From contig NC_135356.1 in the NCBI RefSeq assembly GCF_051622035.1, positions 6,366,079 through 6,430,078 of the forward strand: 64,000 nt of DNA, read 5' to 3'. A program made the position numbers and the translations under genes. Positions 1-12,122 of the stretch are shown here, in pieces. The first letter of the stretch is position 1. Each line of letters begins with the position of its first letter. Below the pieces are notes generated by a model that made no database searches, was not told the DNA's origin, and saw nothing but the letters and a program-made list of their open reading frames with translations. The stretch comes from Arctopsyche grandis. Lineage: Eukaryota; Arthropoda; Insecta; Trichoptera; Hydropsychidae.

Positions 1-420
1 CGTAACAATGACCTATATATATTATAATTTTTGTTTTTTCCTGCCGCCTAACAACCTATTCTTAAATGAATAGGGTCAACCCTATTCATTTAAGTTAACC
101 TAACTTAACTTTAATTTAACCTAACTTAACCTAACCTAACCTAGCCTAACTTTAACTTAACCTAACCTAGCCTGACCCTTAAATAAATAGGTGTTGGCTG
201 CTAAGATATATTATTTTAAGTTTTATTTCATCAATATTTTCACAAAAAAAAGATTAGATTGTTACGGTCGGTATTATTCAGTCTCACTGTCACACGCGAG
301 AACTGAGACCGCATATTAAAGTAAAAACGTGAAGATCGATCGCATACTAAAGTATGTAGATATGTGAAGGTAGACCGCATACTAAAGTAGATATGTGAAG
401 GTAGACCGCATACTAAAGAG
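1..420. repeat. TAACC-rich interspersed repeat, copy 1
   Basis: Contains runs of CCTAA, CTTAA and CCTAG units (about 85-175), an inverted pair around ATTCATTTAAG, and then about three tandem copies of a roughly 32-bp unit ending in CCGCATACTAAAG (about 330-418). The same order of blocks recurs at 56,935-57,385. CCTAA is the complement of the insect telomeric unit TTAGG, but the run here is short and degenerate, so I read it as part of an interspersed repeat and not a chromosome end. Confidence 0.7.
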
Positions 421-449
421 GCACCCATATGTATCCACCTACATACATA

Positions 450-1946
450 CAGTGGCGGACTGGGACTGAAATTAGTGCATGCCAGGAGTCAAAGGGGGCC
501 CACCCAGGGTTAAAATAATTTGTCCCCCCCCCCATATAACAAAATTTTCTTCTTTCCATCACGCTAAAATTCAAGGGAAATTTTTTTTTTTCAAAATTGG
601 GAATAAACAAATTTAGGTACAAGAAAAATGGCAAAAGCAAAATAGATCCATAAATTATATTGTATATTTCGTTTTAACCCTTGTCCTAGGTAAATAGAAT
701 GCATCATAAAAGAATGCGGCATAAAAGCGGCTTTTACTTTCGGTAGAAAACAATCAGGGACGTCATTTCAGCTTTTTTTTTTGGGGGGCAGGACAGGCAG
801 AGATTGGTCAAATTGAATTTTTTTTCAAAAAATCTTTTTTATATCGGAATAAAAAATGGAAAATATTCTTTACCTTATTGTTATAAAATATGAAAAAAAT
901 AAGCTTATTTTTTAAAAAATATTATGTAAAAAGAGAAAAGCGCCGCAGGCAAATATTTTTTTCCACAAATCTTTACATAGTCAATATTAATCGACCATCA
1001 AACTGAGTCACCAAAAAACTATCAATTAACTTAATTTCTACCGACTGTCTTTTCACTTTATCTATGTACATATGTACGTAATAACATTAGATAAAGTTTT
1101 GTTTTGTTTTTTTTTCAAAGCACATAGCAGCGATTATTTTATTAGTCACCCAAAAGTAACATACATAAGAAATAAACGTAGCATTCATAGATCCATAGTA
1201 TCTCATTAATCATTAAATTCATAATATTTTCTAAATTCACACTATTCCTTAATTTAGGCGAGTGCCCCCCTATGGCCCCCCCAAATTACGTCCCTGGAAA
1301 AATGCATAATATTTTCAATTAATGTTAATCGAAAATTGGGATTTTGGGGAGGGGGCCCCTATCCCATATTTCTATTTACATGGATGTGTCTAGATAAGAA
1401 TAGATTTTATATTCGGAAACTGTTTAAAATTGTGTATTTAAATCTTACTATATCATCGAAGTATAATCAAATGTTATTTTGAAAATATGAAGTAAATTTA
1501 AATCGCTGGATGATGATGAATCGTCCTATCAAAATTGTTTTAAGCAATTCAGTTTATATTATTCACGAAAATTTGTTTATTCCCATTTTTATTTCAGTAG
1601 TTAGTTGTTTATATACATATTATTGGTATATTCATAATCTTGAGGTTGGAATAGGCCCGGTAAAAGGGCCCACGCAAATGTTGAAACTTAGATTTCAAGC
1701 CTAATAAAAAAAGTTAACCGATCCTTGGGCTGTTAAAGCAGGTATTAGTTATTTGTGTATATCGTAAGAAATTTGTTTTGTTGAAATACCCAAACTTTAG
1801 GTCCCAAAGTGCAATATCCTATACATTTTTACACACGTGAAATAGTTAAAAAGTTATTTAATTTTACTGAGGGCCCATATTTTCTAACAGATAGTGGGGC
1901 CCACATGCCATCGGGCATGTTCGCTTGTATGGCCAGTCCGCCACTG
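450..1946 (+). mobile_element. hAT-like non-autonomous transposon, copy 1 (1,497 bp)
   Basis: It starts CAGTGGCGGACTGG and ends with the inverse CCAGTCCGCCACTG. The 8 bp on both outer sides are identical (CATACATA at 442-449 and 1947-1954). An 8-bp target duplication with CAGTG-type ends is the hAT signature. No transposase is visible. The only open frame shared with the second copy (1510-1704 here) resembles no hAT domain I know. An inner element occupies 755-1296. The second copy lies inverted at 25,798-27,488. Confidence 0.85.
755..1296. mobile_element. Inner hAT-like MITE nested in the larger element
   Basis: Ends read CAGGGACGTCATTTCAGC on the left and CAGGGACGTAATTTGG (reverse complement) on the right, followed inward by G/C homopolymer runs. 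The same inner element sits at the corresponding place in the 25.8-kb copy, so it inserted before the outer element was last copied. No coding capacity is visible. Confidence 0.7.
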
Positions 1947-1984
1947 CATACATACATATGTATGTATCCACCATTATAAACTTT

Positions 1985-2215
1985 TCTCGATTTATATTAA
2001 ACTAGTGTCCTGTGTGTACATAATTGTGCATTAGGTAAAATATCGCAATTCGGATCAACCGAATTAATAATATAAAATTTAATCTTGTCGGCCGGTCATG
2101 TGAACGAAGTGATATGTCGCGTCTCTTTCCACCATATACGATTCTAAGGGGAGAAAGAGAGACGGAGCATGGTGTTAACAGCGAGTACTTCGTACACACG
2201 CACGCACGCACGCAT
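1985..2215 (-). repeat. Interspersed repeat, inverted relative to 15,075-15,300
   Basis: Shares with 15,075-15,300, in opposite orientation, the motifs GATCGGCCGACA / TGTCGGCCGGTC, GAAGTGATATGCCGCGTCTC-like sequence, GACGGAGCATGGTGTTAAC and a block around GATCCGAATT. No termini were resolved and no protein is encoded. Confidence 0.6.
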
Positions 2216-2447
2216 TTGACGATTATTATATACGATATATATACCAAAACCATCAATTTTTCTTCATTTTATTAGCTTTGCTATTGTCTTGCTATTTTCT
2301 ACATCCTCTGGAATATCACTATTCCTTTGGCTGCCTGCCATTTATTCGTCTCAATCATATCTGCAAGTCAAACATATATGTATATGTACATATGTATTTA
2401 CAATTTAGTTTACAACCATTATAATCAAATATAAGAAAGATATATAA

Positions 2448-2686
2448 ACTACTTACAATTTATAGCTCACTAGTTGCTTTACCCGGCTTCGCTCAGTATT
2501 TGTAATATAAACAGCGTAAACATGACGAATATAATAGTAAATATTCATTTTTTTTTAATTTATTTGAATCGAAAAAAAGTAATATTCAACCAATCGAATC
2601 ATCGTCGGGTCTACCTGGCGAGTTTATCTTACAAATACTGAGCGAAGCCGGGTAAAGCAACTAGTGAGCTATAAATTGTAAGTAGT
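2448..2686. repeat. Palindromic MITE carrying the GCTTTACCCGGCTTCGCTC motif
   Basis: The two arms (about 2448-2505 and 2626-2686) are near-perfect inverted copies, both containing CTAGTTGCTTTACCCGGC and TTCGCTCAGTATTTG. The spacer is A/T-rich. A degraded relative (ACTAGTGGTTTTACCCG) lies near 25,667. The family is unclassified. Confidence 0.7.
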
Positions 2687-2689
2687 TAT

Positions 2690-3690
2690 GTATGTGACTC
2701 CACAACAATGTGACTCCACAACACTTTTCAAGGTAACCATGGATAGAGAGAAGATATATATATCATGATATTCAACCTCCTACGAGGAGAGGAATAAAAA
2801 GAAGAAGAAGAAGTTATGTATGTAAAAAAATCTGAATTTAATTATTCAGGATGGAATATATCACTGTAATTTTACTACACATCGTATATAATACAGAGAA
2901 ATATTACATTTCTCTGATATAATATACACATTATTCTGTGTATGTAGTACCTTTCAACACTCTTCCTTACAAAGTTTCAAGTGTGGTCTCAAAAACGAAC
3001 CAGAATCTGAAGGGTCAGTCGATATTGGGCAATTCAATGTTGAGTGTTGACAAGTAAATGGGTCGTCTCGTGGTCGACCTGGCTGCCAATCGGATGTAGG
3101 TGCACCATTATTAGCATCAGCTCGATGATGACATTGGTTTCAGATCATCATTGACCCAACAACGGCTGACGTCAAACGCACCTGAATGACCTTACGTCGG
3201 CGTCTGTTGATGGACATCGCATTCCCTTATCAATGTCGAGATGAAATTTCATACGAATTTATTAATACCTGTCACACACCTGGAAGTCGAGTTGCTTTGT
3301 TCGCATTTGGCAACAATAATGGCCACCATTCAATAATATTAATACCAGTCTTGTTATGTATAGTAATAGATCATGTGATTGATCGTTGTCAACATGTTAC
3401 AACTATTTCTCTTATTGCATTCTCCGACATCAGGTGGTAAATTCTTGGATCGCGTTATCAAAACAAAGTTTTTTTCCTGAATTAATTTAGGGTTGATATA
3501 TTTTTATCTTTATCGTTTCGATTCTGAAGGATTACGGAAATTATTTCATACATTATAGAAATATATTAATAACTTGTTTGGGGCTCTACGACATGTTCGA
3601 GTTTGGGTTGCTATCTTGTGAGTTTGGACTGATTCGAGCATGTTGGTGGCTACCACTTTACTTCCTTCCGTCATTTTATTCTTTTCGCCC
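2690..3690. other. Stretch without a recognisable gene
   Basis: Short palindromic AT-rich sequence near 2880-2945 and a higher-GC block at 2950-3440. The block contains an open frame at 3186-3440 with no motif I recognise. It could be an old LTR or transposon fragment; nothing definite is seen. Confidence 0.3.
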
Positions 3691-3698
3691 CCATAAGA

Positions 3699-4125
3699 GC
3701 CAACAGCATAGCTCGGTCGTTAAGCTTCTGCTTAACACCGAGAGGCGCAGGGTTCGACCCCATGAGCTGACCTCGATCGAAAAGAGTGCATCTGTAGTGC
3801 TGCTGGTCAGACTTGGATATTTGTGACTCCAGGTCGATCGTGTCCTATCAGAGCTTGCCAATTTTCTCTGATTTCATTGTTGAAACGGTTCCCGTTTAAA
3901 TTGACTAAAAATCCTTCCTGCCTACTATGTCACCACTATTTGAGTATTATTAATGTACAATAAAATTTATGTACAATTCATAGATGTCTCGTTAGTTTGT
4001 GAGTTTTTCAGTGTCTCGTAATTCAACGAATAAAAATGCTGCATTGTTTGTAATTGGCCAGGAAGGCGCATTGGGGTTTACCTGCAAGGCCTTCTTGGTA
4101 TATATGTAAAAAATAAATAAATAAA
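3699..4125 (+). mobile_element. tRNA-derived SINE, full-length copy
   Basis: The head resembles a tRNA promoter: an A-box-like stretch at TAGCTCGGTCGTTAAG and a B-box-like GGTTCGACCCC about 50 bp downstream. It is followed by a unique body (CTGGTCAGACTTGGATATTT and AATTTTCTCTGATTTCATTG) and a 3' block with GGCCAGGAAGGCGCATTGG, ending in an AAATAAATAAATAAA tail. Other copies: 57,905-58,318 (-), 24,095-24,495 (-), and partial ones near 5.4, 5.6, 13.9, 27.1, 42.0 and 57.7 kb. Confidence 0.85.
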
Positions 4126-5376
4126 CTAATCTAGAAAATGAAATTATTTTTCGCCTTACAAATAATATCTGAACGCGCTATCATTTAGTTGAATATTATC
4201 TACAATTATGTATATCTCGAGTCGTTATGAAACGACTAAGAAAATTGTCGATAATATGTATCAGTGTGTCTCATGGTAAGAATACGCCAAAAAGTGCGGC
4301 ACGGGACGCGAAGGTGGACTCCAGCTGTGAGAGGCGTATCTTCATGTTTCCTACATTTCTCAAAACATGGGAATCAATCATCAATTAGTCAATACAGGGA
4401 TAAAATGTCAACGGAAAAATTCCAGGGGGTGAGGTGTGTGAAAGGGGCGCGACAACCAGTGTTTTTTGTATGTGCGTAACTATCAAGAAAACAAAACCGC
4501 TCTGTTTGCCTCTAGGTGTGTCTTTACCTTAAATACGCATTTACACACACACACATATGTACATATATTGAAGATATTTATTTTATTATATTATCATATC
4601 AAGTCATAACGACATAATACAATAGGAATCCCCTATTCTGAAGATATACATATGTATATGTTTCATTATAAAATTCCTAGGGACGTATTTGATCCATAGA
4701 TATATGTATGTAGAATAATAAGTTATTCTATATCTATGATTTGATCCCATTTTTAACCCCCCACCATTTATTCTTATCAACGTATTTTTCTTATTTTTTT
4801 TTTATTTATAGGAATAGTGTCTGATACTCTCTATGAATTTTAATACACAATAATTAAAATAAAAAGCGGTCATTGATTATTTACCAATCCTTCTGTTACA
4901 TTCCTTATAGAGTCGCGCCCATCAAAACAGACCTCTTAACAAAATTGTATCGGTATTATGGTTTTGAAAAATATGTATACAGGTAGGTGTAGGTACATAT
5001 AATGAACAGAGTCGGCGTTAGAGGGATATTTTTCGCATTATTTTTAATTTCTTAGAAAAACCATGTTTTTTGCTCTCTTTCTTTGAGTACTAATAGAGCG
5101 GTTTATTGGTATTTGAAAATCATTCATCTAACGCTGAAAGTATGTTTGAAATTTTAAATTATGCTAGAAAAAGATCATTTTGTTTCCGTTGATGTAATTT
5201 GAAGTTATTCTATTTGCATAATTATAGTTGGTCCGCTGTAAGAAAAACGTACATGCTGTCCTTCACACCGCCTCTCGATCAATATAATTTCGTACAGATA
5301 ATTGAACATTGTACGTGCAAAATGCAACATCTCACAGCGTGGGTAGCATATTTATATATCAACGAATTTGAAATGC

Positions 5377-5496
5377 TCGGGTGGTTGCGTTGATACTAAG
5401 CACCGAGAGGTTGCCGGGTTCGATCCCGTGAGCTGACCGATTGAAAAATAATCTATTCCGAGTATAATCTTAAATACTACTGGTCAAATTTCGAGA
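5377..5496 (+). mobile_element. Partial SINE (head end)
   Basis: Retains the B-box-like GGTTCGATCCCGTGAGC and the following body up to the TACTACTGGTCA block, then breaks off. It abuts an oppositely oriented partial copy beginning near 5500. Confidence 0.7.
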
Positions 5497-5499
5497 GAC

Positions 5500-5806
5500 A
5501 ATTAAAATAATTAATTAATCCACTGAGACATCTATGCATTTAGACTTGTACATACATTTTTACATATTGTACTTAAATCAAATTCAGATAATAGTAACAG
5601 CGGGTAGGATGATTTTTGATTTTTGCCAATTTAAGGAACCGTTTCAACAATGAAAATCAGATAAATTGGCAAACTCTGATGGGAAAAGATCGACTTGGAG
5701 TCACAAAAATCCAAGTCTAACCAGCAGTATTAAAGATTAGCACGGGATCGAACCCAATAATCTCTCAGTGCTAAACTTATATAAACGCAACCATACTACT
5801 GGTGTA
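5500..5806 (-). mobile_element. Partial SINE, inverted relative to the preceding one
   Basis: Reads on the minus strand from the head (near GCAACCATACTACTGG and CGGGATCGAACCC) through the body GGAACCGTTTCAACAATG to the region of ATCTATGCATTTAGAC. It lacks the GCGCATTGG block and tail. With 5377-5496 it forms a head-out inverted pair. Confidence 0.7.
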
Positions 5807-5809
5807 TAG

Positions 5810-8340
5810 TAAAATAGCAATTCGTACAGACAATAGAACATTGTATGCGCGAATGCTATTGGTCGGGTGGAATGTAAGGGACAGCATGTTCGTTGTTTGG
5901 TTTTGAAGGATCTTGTTCGAAGGACCATGTTTGAGATTGAAGGAGGATTATGTTCGGGATCCAAATTAAAATCGTCTCTCTTGTACTTGTCTCACATTTA
6001 TTGTACTTTAAAATACACTTTCCTTGATTGCTCCATAAGTTGCGTGCCGACGACTGCCATGTGTATGAGTGGGTCTCGTTTCTAACGTGTCTGCTTGACT
6101 GTGCGTGAGCATTGCAACTTATAGAGCATTACAGTGAATGGAAGGGGAAATAGGTCGTAACAATTATAAACAAAAGTCTGTCCCTTCGTTTTACCTAATT
6201 GTCTTCCAACAGCGGATGGACTTAGTTATTTTTAAGTGTTTTTTTTTTCGTTTTGCTGATTTTTTTATTTATTAATAATAGCGTCTTTTGATCTCACTTT
6301 TGCATACTCATTGGAACGATCCGGTGCCAGTTTGAGCGGACACAAAGACGTGCAAATAAATTAAAGATGTCACGGTGGTTTAGCTCATACATTATTTTTT
6401 TGTCCGTTATGCAACTGGGCTTTATTTCGCCGACTGAAACAGATACGTTTTAAAAACAAACATCGTTTTAACGAGAAGATGTGAACTCTAAGCGAGCTAT
6501 TTTTCTGGTCTAAGCACACCAGAAAAAAAACCGAGAAATGATTGACAGTTTTATTTTTTACCTGAGGAAAATTACTTGGATGCGACCTCGTCTTAAATAC
6601 GCGACGAGATGTAAAGGTTTTCCTTCGACCATTTAACTACCAGACATGTTTCCAATATTTGCCAATTTTTTTCATATAGTAGTCGCGTTAATTTTTTAAA
6701 CAATGTAAATAACTTCAGAATTGAACTTCGAAGACGTCACAGTTGACAGCAAATGAGATTTTCGACGTATGACTGATGACACTCGAGGAATCCAAAAGCA
6801 TATTTCAGTCGACTCGTGTCATAAGCAGCTACCGAAAAGAACAATATAATTTTTAAACTGTCAGAGACGTCATTGGTCAAAGATGGTTCAAAATAGTCAA
6901 ACTATGTACAATAAAACCATATCTTAAAAAGAGCAGAGTATAAAAAAGCTTTTAACAAATACCTTCTACATTTTATACTAGAAGCATTGTAACTCTCGTT
7001 GGATAAAAGCATCTTTATAAAGTCTCATAAAATTTTTCTTATCTCTGCCCATTAACCAAAGCCTCATAAAACCTTAATCACAACCAACCTTGTGTTTAAA
7101 AATATCCAATTAGTAAGACAGATAAATAACTGAACAATGGTTTTGTCATATGTAAGTGCTTCTGCTTTGTTCTTTGGTCACTTTCTTCATGAAGTGTACA
7201 TAAACCAGCGGTCCTCCAGTGTTTGTCCCAATTTTGTTGTGGAATGTCGACAATAGGCGTCCCAGATCTTTGATTGTTTAACGATTGGCAGCAGATTGAG
7301 ATGTGCCCGCAATGATTGGCAGCTAATGAGATGGTTTCGGCTGGTTCTGCTCTATTAGCTCATTATTTCCACTGTCCACTTGTGACGAAGAAAGCGACGA
7401 CACAAATAGCGAAACGCACCGTTTTGTTGCCAACCGACCAAAAAGAAGCACTTTGACAATGAGGAGGTCTACCTCGCTCTTTGTCGACCACGTGAATCAT
7501 CATCATCATCATCATCTGAGGTGCAACAACAAACGATGACTTTTAGCTATACATATCTCCAACAGTGCCACAATGGTAGTACACTCGTTAGAACAAAAGC
7601 TGCTTGCTTATGTTTGCAGTCTAAGTAAAAGTCTGAAAAAATTTATTGTTAGATTCAAATACGGCTTAAATGGTGATGATTAAAGATTATCCGTGAATAT
7701 TGGACCATTGTAGCATTACGGGAATTCCTAATGCGCCACAATGGTCAAAAATATAACAGAAAAGAAAAGAAACTAAATAATAACTAAAGAAATTAGACAT
7801 AACAAAAACAAAACAAATACATATATACACAAATAATTAATAATAATTTCAAATTATAAAAAAACAACAAAGAAGGGAATGTCTTATAAAAGAAAAATAA
7901 ATATAAGCATATGTATATACACAGACAATAATACATAATCATAAAAAACAATAGCAATTATAATAGCAGATACGTAAAAATATCAAATATAAAATATAAC
8001 ATAAGGAATGCTTTGCACTAACAGCCAGTTCCAATAAATAAGAAACAAATGCAAATACAAAACATCCCTGTGAGACCCAAATGGAAGAGAGTTAATCAAA
8101 ATTCCACTCATAAATCACAATCAATCATGAAAACAATGATGAGCGCAGACTACCAGATAAATGGGTTAGAGTAATATCCGACAATTGACGCTCACTAAGG
8201 TGTAAAATATCACATTCAGTCTCGGCAGCAACGATTTCATTAAGAAGTCGAATAGCTCTTGGAATAGGAGCCATTCGAAAAAGAACTGTGCGGGCAGAGG
8301 TACAGCCATCAAATGATGATGTCTACCACGCACATAGTTA
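5810..8340. other. Long gene-free stretch
   Basis: No recognisable coding domain or transposon end. There is an ATC trinucleotide run at about 7496-7516 and several A-rich blocks (7740-8060). Some parts (about 6280-6800 and 7200-7500) are less AT-biased than the rest and look unlike the repeats around them. They could hold regulatory or non-coding exons, but nothing in the sequence proves it. Confidence 0.3.
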
Positions 8341-8350
8341 TTAGTAAAGC

Positions 8351-8469
8351 CCGGACCCTGAGGGGGCCGTTTATTGTTCAAATGTTGTAAATGCATTGTT
8401 AAAGGTTTGCCGAACCTTTTTTACAAAGCATTTACAACAATTGAACAATAAACGGCACGCTTCCGGTCC
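8351..8469. repeat. Inverted repeat sharing the leader of the 60-kb piggyBac
   Basis: Arms CGGACCCTGAGGGGGCCG...TTGTAAATGCATTG and their complement ending CTTCCGGTCC flank GGTTTGCCGAACC. The left arm is nearly the same as 60,555-60,615, just upstream of the piggyBac transposase relic. This is probably a short derivative of, or a sequence captured by, the same element family. Confidence 0.6.
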
Positions 8470-9098
8470 TACCTCTAGTTATTAGGGACATAAAGTCCCA
8501 ACTGCTCCAGCAAACAACGGGCATGAAGTATTACCACGTAGTAGCTGGAGAACGAAATGAATTAATGAGAAGTTTCTCTGAAGTTCAAGGGAATTATACC
8601 CAAGTTATACATATTTGAAAGTGGAGATTTTCAATTCCAAAAATATACTTATGTTTTGCGAGATATTTCTCAAAATGAAGAAAAGTGGACTTATGCCACT
8701 TCCAATTATAACGGATCATATGTACATACGTGCAGCTTTCTGATGCTGACTTTTTTCAGAGTGGTGCAGATTCTGAGATGGTACATACATATGTATATAT
8801 ATATGAAGATACGTAGGGATACAAATTTCGAACGAGTTGTTTGCAGTGGTGTCACCCTAATGGTTTCCATGGATTTCCGGAAACCCGTTGTTAAAAATCA
8901 AAAGTTTCCGGAAACCTGTTGTTAGAATTCTAAAAATTCACATATTTTTTGTCAAAAATTATACAAATCTTGAAAATTGTTTTCGACGATTACAACTTCG
9001 AAAAGGTCGCAGTAGATTACGTAGCAGAAAAAGAGAAAATACTTTTTTTCCGTTATGCACAAGCAAAATTAACTGTTAACGGTTAAATGTGTAGCAGC

Positions 9099-9140
9099 AT
9101 AGATATAGAATAACTTATGTTATTCTACATATATCTATGG
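9099..9140. repeat. Short AT palindrome
   Basis: CATAGATATAGAATAACTT and its complement form a near-perfect hairpin. A related hairpin lies at about 4695-4738 (CATAGATATATGTATGTAG ... TTCTATATCTATG). Both resemble terminal pieces of the CATAGATATATAATA MITE at 28.2 kb. Confidence 0.5.
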
Positions 9141-9929
9141 TCTGCAGTCTGCACTCTAATAAAAGTCATAAACTTTATTGTGTCGTTCTGTAAATACCTA
9201 AAGAAAGCCAAAGGGTTTGTTTTTAAAGCACTGCAATCGATTGGGTGATCCTAGTTGTGCTGGTGGCTTTCTTTCAAGGACAAAATACTACTAAACAATA
9301 GATTTGTAAAGTTTTTTTGTTCTAATTCCAAATGAGTTTTAATGATCTCATTTGATTGCTAACGATTAAAAGAGATGATGCTTGCAAGCGAAGTGTATTT
9401 CAACATCATCATCATTTACAGCCATTGGAATAAGGAATGGTGGTCTCGCACGATTTTCCTGTCCGTAAAGTTCAACGAATTTATAGCCAAATTGAGTTCC
9501 CCGTTGTTTTCATACATGAAGAAATTGATAATGTCACTATGACGTAATTTTGATATAAATATCATAAAAAGCGCTTTTTGTTTACAGACAAATGTACTAG
9601 CAAAGTTTTATGCTTAATACATACATACATAGATATGAAGATAGACTGTCTTTAAAGTAGGAATTTGAAAACATTAGAGTTGATGGGCTATAAGAATATG
9701 AAGATTAGGTATTTTAAGCACATACATATGTATAGGTATGTACTTTGGATAGTTTTTCAGGTTTTGATACCAGGATATAAAAAATTCTAAAAGTATATTG
9801 TAAAAAAATCCGTTCACCAAGTACATATGAGTACAAACATACTAACATAAATACGAGTATGTGGTTCATTCTTTAGTCGATATATTGTGTTTATAATATT
9901 TGGATTCAGATCTTCGTATATGTATGTAC

Positions 9930-10190
9930 ATATGTATATTTGAAAGTGGCGGAAGTCCAATTTTCATTTCCGAAAACATTATTTCTGTTTGATTTAATTC
10001 ACAAATTGTCATCACTTCGTTTAATTCGATATGTCCAGAATCTTGGAAAAGCAGAATAAACGTATTACAGGCCACCAGTGTTTTTAAATATTATTAAACG
10101 CAAAAACATAACATGTTTAATGTGTTGCGAGATATTTTTCGAAATGAAGAAAAGTGGACTTATGCCACTTTCAATTATAATTGAAATTAG
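9930..10190. repeat. Interspersed repeat matching 47,395-47,630 in inverse
   Basis: Blocks such as TTCGATATGTCCAGAATCT, CAGAATAAACGTATTACAGG and GAAGAAAAGTGGACTTATGC recur, inverted and diverged, in the RalGPS intron at 47,395-47,630. The GTGGACTTATGCC end recurs again at 8,640-8,710. No coding function is visible. Confidence 0.6.
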
Positions 10191-10454
10191 TGCAGGGATG
10201 AAAAATGGGATGAGTCGAAAATGAATCATCTTTAACTTAGTTTTGTAAAATTTACCCGTATCTTACATACGTACAACGTATGTATGTACCAAGATAAGTG
10301 TGAGAAATATTAAATATCCATACAATTCCATATGGGGTTCAAAGTATTTTTCATCCGTCATAGCATACAACTTGAATCATCAAAGAATTTATCAGAGACG
10401 TATTGGGCCGTCTGAAACATTTTATAAAACCCATCCTAGATATTAGGGCCTAGA

Positions 10455-10975
10455 CGATATCATTATCATTTACAGCCATTCACCATGGATGATGGCCTCT
10501 CCAGCGTCTCTGTTTTCACTTCCATTCGTCTCTGTTTTGCGCAACTCTCATCCATCTCACACATTTTTTAATTTCGTCCAGCTATCTTTTTTGCGGCCTT
10601 CCCTGCACCCTTTTACATCCTCTCGGGTACCTTTCTGGAACTTCTTTTGCCCACTTATCGTTCATTCTTCTAGCTACTTGACCCGCCAATTATCGTTTTA
10701 ATTAATTTACTTTCTCCACTATATCCATTCTCCTTTACATACTTCTCACCCACGTATTCAGTTTCCTATTTCTTCTCGTTTGACGAGCATACAGCGTTCC
10801 ATACTCTTTTGATTGCATTGGAATTTGTGTAACATCTTGACGTTCAATATACAAGTTTCACATCCGTACCTCATCACAAAACACTTGATCGAAGATCTTT
10901 TTTTAAAAACGGCGTTCATTCGCCCAAGATAATAGATATTTTTATATATTACACTGAATTGCAAAATTTTTTCTC
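10455..10975 (-). pseudogene. 3' relic of an RTE-like LINE
   Basis: Minus-strand frames include YGCETCILNVKMLHKFQCN, equivalent to the GCETWTWNAKILHQFQC segment at 23.3 kb that follows the RT domain in RTE-like LINEs. Further frames match the end of that ORF. Frames are broken and no catalytic motif is left. Same family as 23,100-23,725. Confidence 0.65.
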
Positions 10976-11079
10976 TACCATTCTTTCAATTTGTGTATTA
11001 AAGGAATTTTGTTATTTTTTTTTAAAAAACGATCTATAGTCGCACCAACCTATACGACGTAAATTTTTTTCAAATTTTT

Positions 11080-11830
11080 AATTTGACCGGAAATGGTACC
11101 TCCCCTTATACATATGTAGGTGTCTTTTTCTTAAGTTTTTGAATTCAATTTTCTCCCAAACGGTTACTCGAAATGAATTGAAATTTTTTACATGTAATAG
11201 AAATTGTAAGTTTTATATCCCAATATTTTTTAAATATTTTTTCCTGAAACGGAAGTAGTACTTTTACTCTAGAGAATCGAGGTTTTTTATGTTTTTCTCA
11301 GACACCTTTTAATTCATTGAACTATAATTTCATACCCAAAAGTTTAATACCAAGTCATGTATAAAATTTGGTAAGCATTCATCAACCGGAAGTGGCAGTT
11401 TACTCTTGTTCGATTTTTCTTCCACTATTTTTTCAACCCCTTAAACATGTGTGCTCTTCACGAAAAAAATCAAGTACATATAATTATTGTATTTAATGTG
11501 ATGAAAATAAAAAAAATCAGTTAATTTAATGAACCGGATGTGGGATTTTTTCCTCTTAGAAAGGTCAAAAATGTTGTGACCATGATTCTGTCCACACCCC
11601 TGAACATATCAAGCTGAAAATTTATATTTGTATTCTTTATGTACTAACTTAGAACTGATAAGGTTTTGGTCTGAATTCGTAAACCGAAAGTAGTATTTTT
11701 TTTAAAAACAATATTTCATTATTTTATTTTGACCTTAAAAATTATTTTTATATAATAATTATGGTGATTTTAAGTAACATAAAAATTTCAAACAAAATCC
11801 GACAGCCGGAAGTAGAACTTTTGTGTTGTG
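11080..11830 (+). repeat. Diverged tandem repeat with a CCGGAAGT core
   Basis: The core (A)CCGGAAGTRGYAYTTTT or a near variant appears at about 11,088, 11,248, 11,388, 11,532, 11,680 and 11,804, roughly every 125-160 bp. Related sequence lies between the cores (GAAATTT..., AAAATTTGGTA..., ACCCCTTAAACAT versus ACCCCTGAACAT). This is an old tandem array of about five to six units. Confidence 0.6.
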
Positions 11831-11934
11831 TAAGTTTCCCTACATTTGCGCTCAATTTGCATCGAAAATGCTCTCATAATCGGCACGTGTGAACGTGTAT
11901 GGTAAAAATAATTAATGGTAATTGGATTATTAGT

Positions 11935-12122
11935 CACATCACGATCGCCCAAAAGACAATTTTTGCCATGAAAATCGCGAATACGGAATATTTGGCACTC
12001 GAGTTCTCGTTAGTATGATAGTTATCGTTGGTATGATGGACTTTTCGGCTTCCAGATGTTCCGTTATAGAGATTTAGTGGCTTTTAGGCGAGCGCTTTGT
12101 GACCAATAATCACCGAGCCATG
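11935..12122. mobile_element. Foldback MITE, family 'GTGATTATT', copy A
   Basis: One of four copies (also 14,645-14,822, 52,748-52,955 and 59,490-59,655). It has outward ends resembling GGTGATTATTC and internal blocks AACATCTGG, AGTTCTCGTTAGTA and CTCGAGTGCC. Arms are inverted around a short spacer. It encodes no protein. Confidence 0.65.

Noticed and set aside
60-175. CCTAA-rich run as a telomere
   Set aside because: Short, degenerate, and part of a longer block repeated at 57 kb and partly at 50.7 kb; interstitial repeat.
3699-3790. tRNA gene at the head of the SINE
   Set aside because: A- and B-box-like motifs exist, but no cloverleaf was apparent by eye and the same head precedes the SINE body in many copies.
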